Made by a program: the position numbers and the translations under genes. The notes beneath the pieces were generated by a model. The model was not told the DNA's origin. It saw only the letters and a program-made list of their open reading frames with translations, and ran no database searches. Below are positions 1-6,284 of a stretch of DNA of 7,305 nucleotides, in pieces (within the stretch, counting starts at the first letter, position 1; each line of letters opens with the position of its first letter). The stretch spans positions 1 to 7,305 of the forward strand of contig JAPLTI010000256.1 in assembly GCA_026398285.1 (NCBI GenBank). Reading direction: 5' to 3'. This stretch comes from Verrucomicrobiota bacterium. GTDB lineage: Bacteria; Verrucomicrobiota; Verrucomicrobiia; Chthoniobacterales; Terrimicrobiaceae.

Positions 1-14
1 CAGTCGGGCTGAAC

Positions 15-42
15 TGGCAAGAAAAATCTGCTTTTTTTGCCA
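15..42 (-). terminator. possible terminator hairpin after the phosphatase gene
   Basis: An A/T-rich inverted repeat begins 6 nt beyond the phosphatase stop. The arms at 15-25 and 32-42 pair over 11 bp, including one G-T pair, around a 6-nt loop. The T run lies inside the stem rather than after it, so this is not a textbook intrinsic terminator. Its position just past the gene end is the main argument for it. Confidence 0.35.
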
Positions 43-47
43 TGATT

Positions 48-1028
48 TTAAAAAGGCATGCTGGCAGTTCGAGTCGCGTTTCCCTGTGCGTCCCGTATAG
101 CTAGCTCGATGGTGCGGTTCTCCCAATTGATCGAAAGGGTCCCAAAGTTCATCTCGGCAAATGGCTCACCGAGTCGGAGTCGGTTCTTTTCGCCTCGAAA
201 ATTCTTGTAAGAATGCGTGAGTCCACTGGTCGTCAACTCATGTAGCGTTGATCCTCCCCATGGATTCTCGAGGCGCGAAATCTCTCCAAAATGCCGGTCG
301 CCGCTGAGCAGAATCACGCCGTCGGATTGTGTTGCAGCGATCAATTTGAAGAGGCGATCGCGCGACCCAGGATAATCGCTCCACTTTTCGTGCCGATGCT
401 CGCTAGGTAGAATCTGGCTGCCCGAGCAAATAATGTGGACCTGTGCCGTGCTGGCTCGCAAAGTTTTTTCAAGCCACGCCCATTGCTCTTCGCCAAGAAT
501 GTCCCCGCCTATCCGCGGTGCAGCGCGATGGGTGCGGACATCCAGAAGTATCAAGCAGACCCGCCGGCCTTCGGGGCCAAACATCCGCGAAGCATAAATG
601 CCGGATTGTCCGCGCCGGGGACTGTCGGTCGGCTCATCCAGAAAATCTAAAATCAAGCGCTGGGATTCCTTTTTCCATTCGTAGTCAGCACCTGCATCAT
701 TCCGCCCGTAGTCGTGGTCGTCCCAGATTCCTTCGACTGAACAGGCATACCGAAGCCTGCTGTAGCCTGGGTTTTTCTTCTGCTCGGCCCATTTTTCAGC
801 CAGCACGACCATATCGTCCGTGTCTCCATAGATGTTGTCACCAAGCCAAACCCAGAGTTGGGGCTGGAATTTCAAAATCGAATCCCAAAGCGGTTGCGGC
901 AGATCCTGCCGGTTGCAGGAACCTGCTGCGATGCGAGTCAGTGGCTCGCCGCACCTCGCCTCGGCGCAAAAACAGAGGATGGCAAGATTCGCAACGAGCC
1001 AGGAAAAACTAAAAGATCGGCTTGTCAT
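48..1028 (-). CDS. PhoD-like secreted metallophosphatase / phosphodiesterase
   Basis: The 326-aa product resembles the PhoD/alkaline phosphatase D group of calcineurin-like metallophosphoesterases, which hydrolyse phosphate mono- or diesters outside the cytoplasm. The N-terminus (about residues 1-26: basic start, hydrophobic LVANLAILCF, then AEARCG) looks like a Sec signal peptide. Family landmarks follow in order: GSC at 36-38 (this Cys is an iron ligand in PhoD), LGDNIYGD at 62-69, WDDHDYG at 102-108 and SGDRHFGE at 242-249. I chose the ATG at 1028 because it places the signal peptide at the very N-terminus. Longer in-frame starts (1049, 1133) would add an unlikely leader, and the longest would overlap nuoB. 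No clear Shine-Dalgarno is visible. It is shorter than classical PhoD (over 500 aa), as is common for the compact branch of the family. The gene is transcribed away from nuoB and the substrate is unknown. Confidence 0.85.
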   Translation of the reverse strand: MTSRSFSFSWLVANLAILCFCAEARCGEPLTRIAAGSCNRQDLPQPLWDSILKFQPQLWVWLGDNIYGDTDDMVVLAEKWAEQKKNPGYSRLRYACSVEGIWDDHDYGRNDAGADYEWKKESQRLILDFLDEPTDSPRRGQSGIYASRMFGPEGRRVCLILLDVRTHRAAPRIGGDILGEEQWAWLEKTLRASTAQVHIICSGSQILPSEHRHEKWSDYPGSRDRLFKLIAATQSDGVILLSGDRHFGEISRLENPWGGSTLHELTTSGLTHSYKNFRGEKNRLRLGEPFAEMNFGTLSINWENRTIELAIRDAQGNATRTASMPF

Positions 1029-1131
1029 AGGATGATCGATTCCAACCATTCGCAACCAAGCGGCGCTCAGGCAAGCCCGCACCGCGATGATTTGGCTTGC
1101 CGAATCGCTCGTTAAAAATACCTTGGTCGTC
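1029..1131. promoter_or_regulatory. divergent control region with a perfect inverted repeat
   Basis: These 103 bp separate the divergent phosphatase and nuoB genes and must hold both promoters unless transcription enters from outside. They contain a perfect 8-bp inverted repeat, GGCAAGCC at 1070-1077 and GGCTTGCC at 1094-1101, with a 16-nt spacer, ending 30 nt before the nuoB ATG. An A/T-rich stretch at 1112-1120 could be a nuoB -10 region, with a poor -35 overlapping the right arm. This could be a regulator site or an RNA hairpin in the leader. No strong sigma-70 pair or Shine-Dalgarno was found. Confidence 0.4.
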
Positions 1132-1656
1132 ATGTCGACAACAATCAGCCCGGTTGCCTACGATGCGAAGATCGAAGGGAATGTGATCTTCACTCAGGTG
1201 GATACCGCTATTAACTGGATGCGCAGCAATTCTCTTTGGCCGATGCCTATGGGCTTGGCCTGCTGCGCCATTGAACTCATGGCCGCTTCATCGGCGCGCT
1301 TCGACATCTCGCGCTTCGGCGCGGAGGTCATGCGTTTTTCACCGCGCCAAGCGGATGTGATGATCGTCGCCGGCACTGTGACATACAAAATGGCTCTCGC
1401 CGTGAAGCGCATTTGGGACCAAATGCCCGAGCCAAAATGGTGCATCGCCATGGGCGCCTGCGCGTCATCTGGCGGCATGTATCGCAGCTACGCCGTGCTT
1501 CAGGGAATCGACCACCTGATCCCGGTGGATGTCTACATTTCTGGTTGCCCGCCGCGTCCAGAGGCTCTGCTTGACGGCCTCATGCGCCTTCAGAAAAAAA
1601 TCATGGGCGAGCACTCCCTTATCGACCAGAAAAAGGAACTACTCGAATCCATATGA
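1132..1656 (+). CDS. nuoB: NADH-quinone oxidoreductase subunit B (NuoB)
   Basis: This 174-aa protein is the PSST/NuoB subunit of respiratory complex I. It carries iron-sulfur cluster N2, the last electron carrier before quinone, in the peripheral arm at the membrane face. All four expected cluster cysteines are present: the tandem pair C44-C45 in GLACCAIELM, C110 in MGACASSGGMY, and C139 in ISGCPPRPEA. The quinone-site segment SSARFDISRFGAEVMRFSPRQAD (53-75 region) is intact. The ATG at 1132 gives the normal family length and N-terminus. An in-frame upstream ATG at 1087 would add 15 unconserved residues. The stop overlaps the nuoC start (ATGA), implying translational coupling. No nuoA precedes it, since the upstream gene is an unrelated phosphatase on the other strand. 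Confidence 0.97.
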   Translation: MSTTISPVAYDAKIEGNVIFTQVDTAINWMRSNSLWPMPMGLACCAIELMAASSARFDISRFGAEVMRFSPRQADVMIVAGTVTYKMALAVKRIWDQMPEPKWCIAMGACASSGGMYRSYAVLQGIDHLIPVDVYISGCPPRPEALLDGLMRLQKKIMGEHSLIDQKKELLESI

Positions 1657-2261
1657 CATCAGACGAAATGTCCGACAAGCTGCGCGAGGCTTTTCCCGCA
1701 GCCATCATCGACCAATCCCGCTTTCGCGATGAAAGCACATTGCGCATTCAGGCTTCTGCCCTACGCGATGTCTGCCTGCATGCCCGCGACACGCTCGGGT
1801 TCAACTATCTCATCGACTTATCAAGTGTTGACCATTTTGGAAACGAACCCCGCTACGAGGTTGTTTACGAACTTTATTCGATGAAGGATTGCGTGCATCT
1901 CCGCCTCAAAATCTCTGTCAGCGAGGACGATTGCACCGTTCCTACAGTCTCGGATATCTGGCCAACCGCCGATTGGCACGAGCGCGAGGTCTATGACATG
2001 ATGGGGATTCAATTCTCAAATCACCCCGACCTTCGCCGTATTCTCATGTGGGACGGTTACCCCTACCATCCTCTTCGAAAGGACTTCCCGCTCCAAGGCA
2101 AGCAAAGCGATTTGCCCGGAGTAGCCTTCACCGAGCCTGCTCCGCTCGCCGGTGGACCATTTGTCACCGTGCCCACTGATGGCACCACTCAGGTGCGTGA
2201 ACCCAGGGCGCGCCATGCTGGAGACCTCGTCCCGCCTGAAAAATTCCTCGCGGAACCTTGA
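1653..2261 (+). CDS. nuoC: NADH-quinone oxidoreductase subunit C (NuoC, 30-kDa subunit)
   Basis: This 202-aa protein is the 30-kDa subunit of complex I, which packs against NuoB and NuoD in the peripheral arm and has no cofactor. The family signature is clear: WHEREVYDMMGIQFSNHPDLRRIL at about 108-131, followed by the YPYHPLRKDFPL segment at 136-147. The C-terminal tail (about 150-202) is Pro-rich, and a stand-alone NuoC commonly ends in such a tail. It is not fused to NuoD. The ATG overlaps the nuoB stop by 4 nt. An AAGGA lies 15 nt upstream, rather far, so coupling probably drives initiation. The stop TGA overlaps the TTG start of the RNase D gene. The next gene is not nuoD, which is unusual for this subunit. 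Confidence 0.96.
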   Translation: MTSDEMSDKLREAFPAAIIDQSRFRDESTLRIQASALRDVCLHARDTLGFNYLIDLSSVDHFGNEPRYEVVYELYSMKDCVHLRLKISVSEDDCTVPTVSDIWPTADWHEREVYDMMGIQFSNHPDLRRILMWDGYPYHPLRKDFPLQGKQSDLPGVAFTEPAPLAGGPFVTVPTDGTTQVREPRARHAGDLVPPEKFLAEP

Positions 2262-3328
2262 TCGCCGAAGAGAAAGCCCTCGCTGATTTCGTTGCCAAGC
2301 TCGCGACCTGCGACCGCATAGCTATCGATACAGAGGCTGACAGCCTGCATTGTTATTTTGAAAAGGTTTGCCTGATTCAAATCAGCGGCGGCGGCGAGCA
2401 TCAGTTGGTGGATCCGCTTGCGGATACCGACCTGCAGCCCCTCTACGATCTTGTTTGCTCGCGGCGCCTCGTTTTTCATGGTGCGGATTACGATCTGCGC
2501 CTTCTGCGTCGCACAGGTCGATTCGAACCGGTTGACCTCTTCGATACCATGATTGCTGCGCGTCTGGTGGGTAAAACTGCCTTCGGCTTGGCTGCGCTTG
2601 TTAAGGAATATTTCGGCATCGAGCTTTCCAAAGCTTCCCAGAAAGCGAACTGGGCCATCCGCCCGCTCCCGCAGGAAATGCTGGAATATGCGATCAACGA
2701 CACGCGATACCTGCTCGAAATCGCCGACATCCTTGAATCCGACCTCCGCCGCTTGGGTCGCCTTGAATGGTTTCAGGAATCCCGCGACCGCATGATCGCA
2801 TCCGCGCGAGAAGTTAAGGAGCGGGATGAGAGCACCGTCTGGCGCATCACAGGATCGTCCGCCCTCTCGCCTCGCGCCCAGGCTGTCCTGCGCATTCTTT
2901 GGTTCTGGCGCGATGCCGAAGCCCGCGCATGGGACCGCCCGCCCTTTCATGTCATCGGCAACGACGATATGCTGCGCGTCGCTGAGAACGTTGCAAACGG
3001 CGGCACATTCTCCGTGCCGCGCATGAACGGTCGGCGCCGCAAAAGCTTCGAGGTCGTCGTCGCCCTCGCCATGCAGATTCCAGAAAAGGAATGGCCAAAA
3101 CTTGAGAAAGTCCGCAGGAAGCGTCCCTCCCGCGAGCAACTCGCCCGCTCCGAGGACCTGAAAAAAATTCGCGACCGGGTCGCAGGCGAGCTTCAACTCG
3201 ACTCGTCCCTCATTGCTCCACGCGCCGCTTTGGATGCCACCGCAGCTGATCTCTACTCGCCTGCCCTCATGAATTGGCAGCGTAGGCTTCTGGAGTTGCC
3301 AGCACTGCCAGCACCCGCATCGGTCTGA
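2258..3328 (+). CDS. rnd: RNase D-type 3'-5' exoribonuclease
   Basis: This 356-aa protein resembles RNase D, a DEDDy-family exonuclease that trims the 3' ends of tRNA precursors and other structured RNAs in the cytoplasm. All five catalytic positions are visible: D24 and E26 (IDTEAD), D79 (FHGADYDLRLL), then Y144 and D148 (YAINDTRYL). The linker DRMI...WRITGSSALSPRAQAVL and the following WFWRDAEARAWDRPPF segment, about 195-285, correspond to the HRDC nucleic-acid-binding domain. A basic C-terminal part with RRKRPSREQLARSEDLKKIRDRV follows. The start is TTG at 2258, overlapping the nuoC TGA as TTGA. No in-frame ATG near the N-terminus would retain the first catalytic motif with a normal leader. 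Co-transcription with nuoBC and nadC is likely. The family assignment is firm; the exact RNA substrates are inferred. Confidence 0.93.
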   Translation: MIAEEKALADFVAKLATCDRIAIDTEADSLHCYFEKVCLIQISGGGEHQLVDPLADTDLQPLYDLVCSRRLVFHGADYDLRLLRRTGRFEPVDLFDTMIAARLVGKTAFGLAALVKEYFGIELSKASQKANWAIRPLPQEMLEYAINDTRYLLEIADILESDLRRLGRLEWFQESRDRMIASAREVKERDESTVWRITGSSALSPRAQAVLRILWFWRDAEARAWDRPPFHVIGNDDMLRVAENVANGGTFSVPRMNGRRRKSFEVVVALAMQIPEKEWPKLEKVRRKRPSREQLARSEDLKKIRDRVAGELQLDSSLIAPRAALDATAADLYSPALMNWQRRLLELPALPAPASV

Positions 3329-3355
3329 TTTTTTCTTTTCTCCAACACCGTGCAA

Positions 3356-4207
3356 ATGCCCGCGCACACTCCCGACATCCTAGATCTCGCCCTCGCGGAG
3401 GACATCGGGGCAGGGGATATCACTGCGAAATGGTTCACACTCCCCGGTTCACAGGCTTCTGCGGAAATTGTAGCTCGCGAACCGGCTTGCCTCGCCGGAT
3501 CACAGGTCGCAGCGGAAATTTTCCATCGCGTGGATCGCTCACTGCAAGTTGAGGTCAATATGCCCGACGGCACCGCACTCGAAAAAGGAGATGTCGTGAT
3601 CACAGTCCAAGGGGCGACAGCCTCGATACTCACCGCCGAGCGCGCCGCCCTGAATTTCATCCAGCGACTCAGTGGCGTCGCCACCATGGCTCATCGATTT
3701 GTCGAAGCCGTTCGTGGAACAAAGGCCATCATACTCGACACCCGCAAAACGACGCCAGGCCTGCGCCTCTTGGAAAAAGAAGCCGTCGTGGCGGGTGGCG
3801 CGCGTAACCACAGAATCGGCCTCCATGATATGTTCATGGTGAAAGATAATCACCTCGCTGCCGGACTTTCCGCTGACACCCTCCAAAAAATGATCTCGGC
3901 CGCCCGCGCAGCGAATCCCGGCGTCCGCGTCGAACTCGAGGCCGATACACTCGAGCAGGTGAAAAGTTTTTTCTCCATGCAAGGAGTCGATGTCCTTCTC
4001 CTCGACAACATGAGCCTCGCCGACATGCGCGAAGCCGTTCGCCTCTGCCCGGCAAACATCCAACTCGAAGCCAGCGGAGGAGTAAACCTCCAGACCGTCC
4101 GCCAGATCGCCGAAACCGGCGTGCATCTCATCTCCGTCGGCTCCATCACTCATTCTGCCCGTGCCATCGACTTCGCCCTGGACTTTTGCCCCAAGCCACT
4201 TCACTAA
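3356..4207 (+). CDS. nadC: quinolinate phosphoribosyltransferase (decarboxylating)
   Basis: This 283-aa enzyme converts quinolinate and PRPP to nicotinate mononucleotide, CO2 and pyrophosphate in de novo NAD synthesis. It acts in the cytoplasm as an oligomer. Recognisable family elements are LAEDIGAGDIT at 13-23, ERAALNFIQRLSGVAT at 95-110, the substrate-binding DTRKTTPGLR at 128-137, ARNHRIGLHDMFMVKDNH at 149-166, E194 (VELEAD), D217 (LLLDNMS), EASGGVN at 238-244 and the phosphate-binding SVGSITHSA at 260-268. Length is typical. The ATG at 3356 is preferred over an in-frame GTG 6 nt upstream. Neither has a clear Shine-Dalgarno; the 27-nt gap after rnd is pyrimidine-rich, so translation may depend on readthrough from rnd or an unstructured leader. 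It links NAD supply to complex I genes in the same operon, which may be coincidental. Confidence 0.97.
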   Translation: MPAHTPDILDLALAEDIGAGDITAKWFTLPGSQASAEIVAREPACLAGSQVAAEIFHRVDRSLQVEVNMPDGTALEKGDVVITVQGATASILTAERAALNFIQRLSGVATMAHRFVEAVRGTKAIILDTRKTTPGLRLLEKEAVVAGGARNHRIGLHDMFMVKDNHLAAGLSADTLQKMISAARAANPGVRVELEADTLEQVKSFFSMQGVDVLLLDNMSLADMREAVRLCPANIQLEASGGVNLQTVRQIAETGVHLISVGSITHSARAIDFALDFCPKPLH

Positions 4208-4218
4208 AAATATTCGGC

Positions 4219-4244
4219 GCGGATCAAAAAAAAAGATTATCCGC
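4219..4244 (+). other. A-rich-loop inverted repeat between nadC and the tRNA
   Basis: GCGGAT at 4219-4224 and ATCCGC at 4239-4244 are perfect 6-bp arms around a 14-nt loop that is mostly A. It lies 11 nt after the nadC stop and 11 nt before the tRNA. There is no T tract after the stem, so it is not a canonical intrinsic terminator. It could be a weak terminator, an RNA processing site or chance. Confidence 0.25.
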
Positions 4245-4255
4245 AATCTCCTTCA

Positions 4256-4330
4256 GACCCTATCGTCCAGCGGTTAGGACACTGCCCTTTCACGGCGGTA
4301 ACACGGGTTCGAATCCCGTTAGGGTCGCCA
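4256..4330 (+). tRNA. tRNA-Glu (UUC anticodon), CCA encoded
   Basis: A full cloverleaf can be drawn. The acceptor stem GACCCTA (4256-4262) pairs perfectly with TAGGGTC (4320-4326), followed by discriminator G4327 and an encoded CCA at 4328-4330. The D-arm region is around CGTCCAGCGGTTAGGAC. The anticodon stem CTGCC/GGCGG (4282-4286 and 4294-4298, one G-T pair) encloses loop CTTTCAC, with anticodon TTC at 4289-4291. The T arm is ACGGG/CCCGT (4303-4307 and 4315-4319) with loop TTCGAAT. The sequence closely follows bacterial tRNA-Glu. It lies 48 nt after nadC and could be co-transcribed with it. It also borders the accessory region, and tRNA 3' ends are common integration sites. Confidence 0.97.
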
Positions 4331-4407
4331 CTTTCAAAAGCGTCCGATTCCCCCGTAGAAGTCGATAAATACTGGCTCTGCAGCCTGTCGAGTCCTCTAA
4401 TTGGTTT

Positions 4408-4425
4408 TTGCAGTTCATTGCAGTT
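4408..4425. repeat. direct repeat TTGCAGTT x2, 10-bp period
   Basis: TTGCAGTT occurs at 4408-4415 and again at 4418-4425, separated by 2 bp, so the copies repeat with a period near one helical turn. It lies in the non-coding stretch after the tRNA. The function is unknown and chance is possible. Confidence 0.45.
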
Positions 4426-4436
4426 TTGGCGGTAAA

Positions 4437-4454
4437 TTTGTCCTGTTTGTCCTG
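4437..4454. repeat. perfect tandem duplication TTTGTCCTG x2
   Basis: The 9-mer TTTGTCCTG is present twice with no spacer, at 4437-4445 and 4446-4454. It sits 11 bp past the TTGCAGTT repeats in the same gene-free stretch. It could be a slippage product or part of a protein-binding or recombination site. Confidence 0.5.
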
Positions 4455-4650
4455 CGTGTTGACCTCGTCTTTTAAAGACCTCTGAATAATAGGAAGGCAC
4501 CTCAGTGGCCATGAGCAGGGCCATCGGTAAAACGAGGGCAGAAATCTCGCTGAGAGGAATGCGGGCAGAATCAAGTTTTCTTTGCCTCAAAACGGGGTGC
4601 GGAGTATTTCCGCCAAAGACCCATGTAAGGAGCAAGAGTCACTTTTTTGA

Positions 4651-5898
4651 TCAAAGCCTGAATCGTTTCGAAGCAGACTCACAACTCTTCTGGATGATCT
4701 TGGAAACACCCTCTGCGGTCGGATGGGCGATGGTAGCATCGGGAAGCTTCTGTCTGATTTGCTCTGCCATCTCCAGCACCCGACGTTTGACCATGAGCTT
4801 ATTCAGTCCAGATTCCTCTGCCATGCGCTCCCAATTTGCACCGGTCAGCTTTCGTGAGTCATATTCTCCGCCGACTTTCATGGCCATCTTGGTCGAAAGC
4901 TCAGGGTAGAATGTTGTGCAGAGAAGGTCGTAGAGCGGAGCCATTCGTGTTTTTCCCCCGCTGTAAATCAGAGAAAAATTTTTCCCATGGGCATCATGGT
5001 TGCCGATGAGGGCATTGAAGATCACAGCATCCAAGAGGGCATTCAAATCGAGGACTGGTGATGAAGAGCACTCTCGAAGCAGGGCGAAGCTCTCCTTGAG
5101 AGAAGGCCCACCTTCGTTCTGGTATTTCCTCTCGGGGACGATCCCCAAGGCTTGGCAAAAATCCTCTTGATGAATCCTCTTCAGCTTTTGGCCCATCGGT
5201 TCTCCATCAGATTTCCAATGGCGGTCATAACGCTCTACCAGCAGATAATCGATTCCCTCGATATTCCCTACCTCTACTGGAGCCACAGTGAGCCCTATCA
5301 CTCGCGCCAATCTCATGCAGAATGCCTCGTTGTGGACGAGACCCTCAAAGCGCTCGATCGCTGGTTTGAGAATGTGTGTGCTGGGTGCCCCTCCAAGGGG
5401 GATGGAGATTCCTTGAGGGGATCGATGGATGGCCAACTTCTCCTGAGCCCCGGCAAGCGAGAGTCGCACGCCCTCATCTCCCGCCATCAAGGGGCGACGC
5501 GGCAGTGCTCTTAAAATCTCGGCCAACTCTCCCGCCGAGAGAGTCCGGTATTCCTCCTTCTGCTCCAGTGGTTCTTGCCCCCTTCGGAGAAATGTCACCG
5601 CGCCGGCGCATTCGCCTCCGATCCGGTCGAGCAAAGCGAAGTCATTCCCGGCGCTGACCCCAAGGTTTTTAGCGATCACTTCGCGTTGGCGTTGTTCTGG
5701 CAGAATTCCGGCAAAAAATCCCCGCGATTCATTGCGTCCGAAACCCTCTTCTCGCAACGGCAGTGAATGGGAAAGCGGAATCGCTCCGGTTTGAACAAGC
5801 CACTCCGGCGCGTAGGTAAAACGCATGGATCCATGCTCATCTTGCTCGAGGGTTCCGACTGTCTCCCCAAGCAGATAGACATCCAGAATTCGCTTCAC
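4651..5898 (-). CDS. hipA: HipA-type serine/threonine kinase toxin
   Basis: This 415-aa protein is a HipA-family kinase. The E. coli member phosphorylates glutamyl-tRNA synthetase and halts translation; the target here is unknown. The N-terminal HipA subdomain covers about 5-105. The kinase core follows: the glycine-rich segment LSLAGAQEKLA at 146-156, with S147 at the position of E. coli autophosphorylation Ser150; ATP lysine K178 in HILKP; catalytic loop NHDAHGKNFSL at 300-310 with D302 and N307; and metal-binding D324 in APLYDLL. All key residues are present, so the toxin looks active. The start is GTG at 5898, overlapping the hipB stop (GTGA), so its synthesis is coupled to the antitoxin. 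Length is close to E. coli HipA (440 aa). No frameshift is seen. Confidence 0.95.
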   Translation of the reverse strand: MKRILDVYLLGETVGTLEQDEHGSMRFTYAPEWLVQTGAIPLSHSLPLREEGFGRNESRGFFAGILPEQRQREVIAKNLGVSAGNDFALLDRIGGECAGAVTFLRRGQEPLEQKEEYRTLSAGELAEILRALPRRPLMAGDEGVRLSLAGAQEKLAIHRSPQGISIPLGGAPSTHILKPAIERFEGLVHNEAFCMRLARVIGLTVAPVEVGNIEGIDYLLVERYDRHWKSDGEPMGQKLKRIHQEDFCQALGIVPERKYQNEGGPSLKESFALLRECSSSPVLDLNALLDAVIFNALIGNHDAHGKNFSLIYSGGKTRMAPLYDLLCTTFYPELSTKMAMKVGGEYDSRKLTGANWERMAEESGLNKLMVKRRVLEMAEQIRQKLPDATIAHPTAEGVSKIIQKSCESASKRFRL

Positions 5899-6122
5899 GA
5901 GTTTGGCCCTTCCTCGTCGACTCCATGAAGCTCCAAGGTAACCCCAAGCGTGTGGAGCAAGGAGAGCGCCTTGCCCAGTTGACAGGTTGGCTTGCCTTGT
6001 TCGAGATCACTGACGAACCGCAATCCGGTTCCCGAGGTCATTGCCAGATCTCTTTGGGTCACCCCGAGTCTCTTGCGAGCGGCCTTCACTGCGGCTCCGA
6101 TGTCTTTTGGAGTGTGTTTCAT
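5895..6122 (-). CDS. hipB: HipB-type antitoxin and operon repressor
   Basis: This 75-aa XRE-family helix-turn-helix protein is encoded just before hipA. Such antitoxins bind HipA as dimers, neutralise it and repress their own operon. The HTH spans about residues 7-63. VTQRDLAMTSGTGLRFVSDLEQGK (21-44) contains the recognition region, and GKALSLLHTLGVTLEL (50-65) resembles the C-terminal beta strand by which HipB dimerises. The ATG at 6122 is preceded by GGAAG about 11 nt upstream, which overlaps operator 1, so bound repressor would cover the ribosome-site DNA. The C-terminal tail after residue 66 is short and acidic. The four TCCCG-N2-CGGGA palindromes just upstream are its likely targets. Confidence 0.93.
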   Translation of the reverse strand: MKHTPKDIGAAVKAARKRLGVTQRDLAMTSGTGLRFVSDLEQGKPTCQLGKALSLLHTLGVTLELHGVDEEGPNS

Positions 6123-6135
6123 AAAAATAGAATCT

Positions 6136-6147
6136 TCCCGATCGGGA
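6136..6147. promoter_or_regulatory. putative HipB operator 1
   Basis: TCCCGATCGGGA is a perfect 12-bp palindrome centred at 6141.5, 13 bp before the hipB start codon. Together with its left flank it forms ATCTTCCCGATCGGGA (6132-6147), repeated exactly at operator 2. It overlaps the weak hipB Shine-Dalgarno. Confidence 0.75.
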
Positions 6148-6162
6148 GCATCTCACGAAATA

Positions 6163-6174
6163 TGCAGCGCTGCA
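6163..6174. repeat. unrelated perfect palindrome between operators 1 and 2
   Basis: TGCAGCGCTGCA is a 12-bp perfect palindrome centred at 6168.5, near the midpoint between operators 1 and 2. It is followed by a further GCTGC, so alternative hairpins are possible in the hipB leader RNA. Its sequence differs from the operators, so another protein or an RNA structure would be involved, if it does anything. Confidence 0.4.
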
Positions 6175-6184
6175 AGCTGCTATC

Positions 6185-6198
6185 TTCCCGATCGGGAA
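6185..6198. promoter_or_regulatory. putative HipB operator 2
   Basis: TTCCCGATCGGGAA is a perfect 14-bp palindrome centred at 6191.5, exactly 50 bp from operator 1 and from operator 3. It is the most symmetrical match to the TTCCCG-N2-CGGGAA pattern. Confidence 0.8.
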
Positions 6199-6219
6199 TA
6201 CAAGTCCTGAAACACACCC

Positions 6220-6248
6220 ATTATGGCCAAATCATTCCCGAACGGGAA
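6220..6248 (-). promoter_or_regulatory. tentative hipBA promoter overlapping operator 3
   Basis: On the minus strand a CATAAT hexamer (6220-6225), one mismatch from the -10 consensus, lies 17 nt from a poor -35 (TTCCCG at 6243-6248) formed by operator 3. Transcription would start near 6213 and give a roughly 90-nt leader holding operators 1 and 2. The -35 matches the consensus at only 3 of 6 positions, so the call rests mostly on the -10, the spacing and the overlap with an operator. Confidence 0.3.
6235..6248. promoter_or_regulatory. putative HipB operator 3
   Basis: TTCCCGAACGGGAA has perfect 6-bp arms around an AA centre, centred at 6241.5. It is 50 bp from operator 2 and 34 bp from operator 4. 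It coincides with the tentative -35 of hipBA. Confidence 0.75.
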
Positions 6249-6266
6249 AAACCTCCTCCGAAAAGC

Positions 6267-6284
6267 TGCTCCCGGTCGGGAGCA
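6267..6284. promoter_or_regulatory. putative HipB operator 4, next to the divergent gene
   Basis: TGCTCCCGGTCGGGAGCA has 8-bp perfect arms around a GT centre, centred at 6275.5. It has the longest arms of the four, and its right half CGGGAGCA is identical to that of operator 1. It ends 33 bp before the start of the plus-strand gene at 6318, so it is well placed to affect that gene. As RNA it could also form a stable hairpin, but the T run at 6293-6300 starts 8 nt after the stem, which argues against a terminator. Confidence 0.7.

Larger units (their letters stand above)
4331..4650. other. gene-free stretch downstream of tRNA-Glu
   Basis: About 320 bp lie between the tRNA and the end of hipA. 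Open frames here, such as those on the minus strand running through the tRNA, have no recognisable domain, overlap the tRNA itself and lack convincing starts, so I do not call a gene. The stretch contains short direct repeats at 4408-4425 and 4437-4454, and a GTCTTT-T-AAAGAC inverted repeat at 4467-4479 whose 1-nt centre is too tight for a stable hairpin. No T-tailed hairpin ends hipA. Its position suggests an element-chromosome junction or decayed sequence, but nothing here proves it. Confidence 0.5.

Noticed and set aside
443..1012. 189-codon plus-strand frame opposite the phosphatase
   Set aside because: The composition is Arg/Pro/Ser-rich shadow sequence, while the other strand encodes conserved metallophosphatase motifs.
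2189..3367. 392-codon minus-strand open frame opposite rnd
   Set aside because: It is antisense to a clear RNase D with all catalytic residues, overlaps three real genes at its edges, and shows no domain. Such long shadows are expected opposite GC-biased codons.
3539..4246. 235-codon minus-strand frame opposite nadC
   Set aside because: It is fully antisense to nadC, which has complete family motifs; the frame has no recognisable domain and low-complexity stretches.
4237..4635. Minus-strand frames of about 100-130 codons through tRNA-Glu
   Set aside because: They read through the tRNA antisense; the GIRTRVTAVKG-like peptide is a well-known false translation of tRNA sequence.
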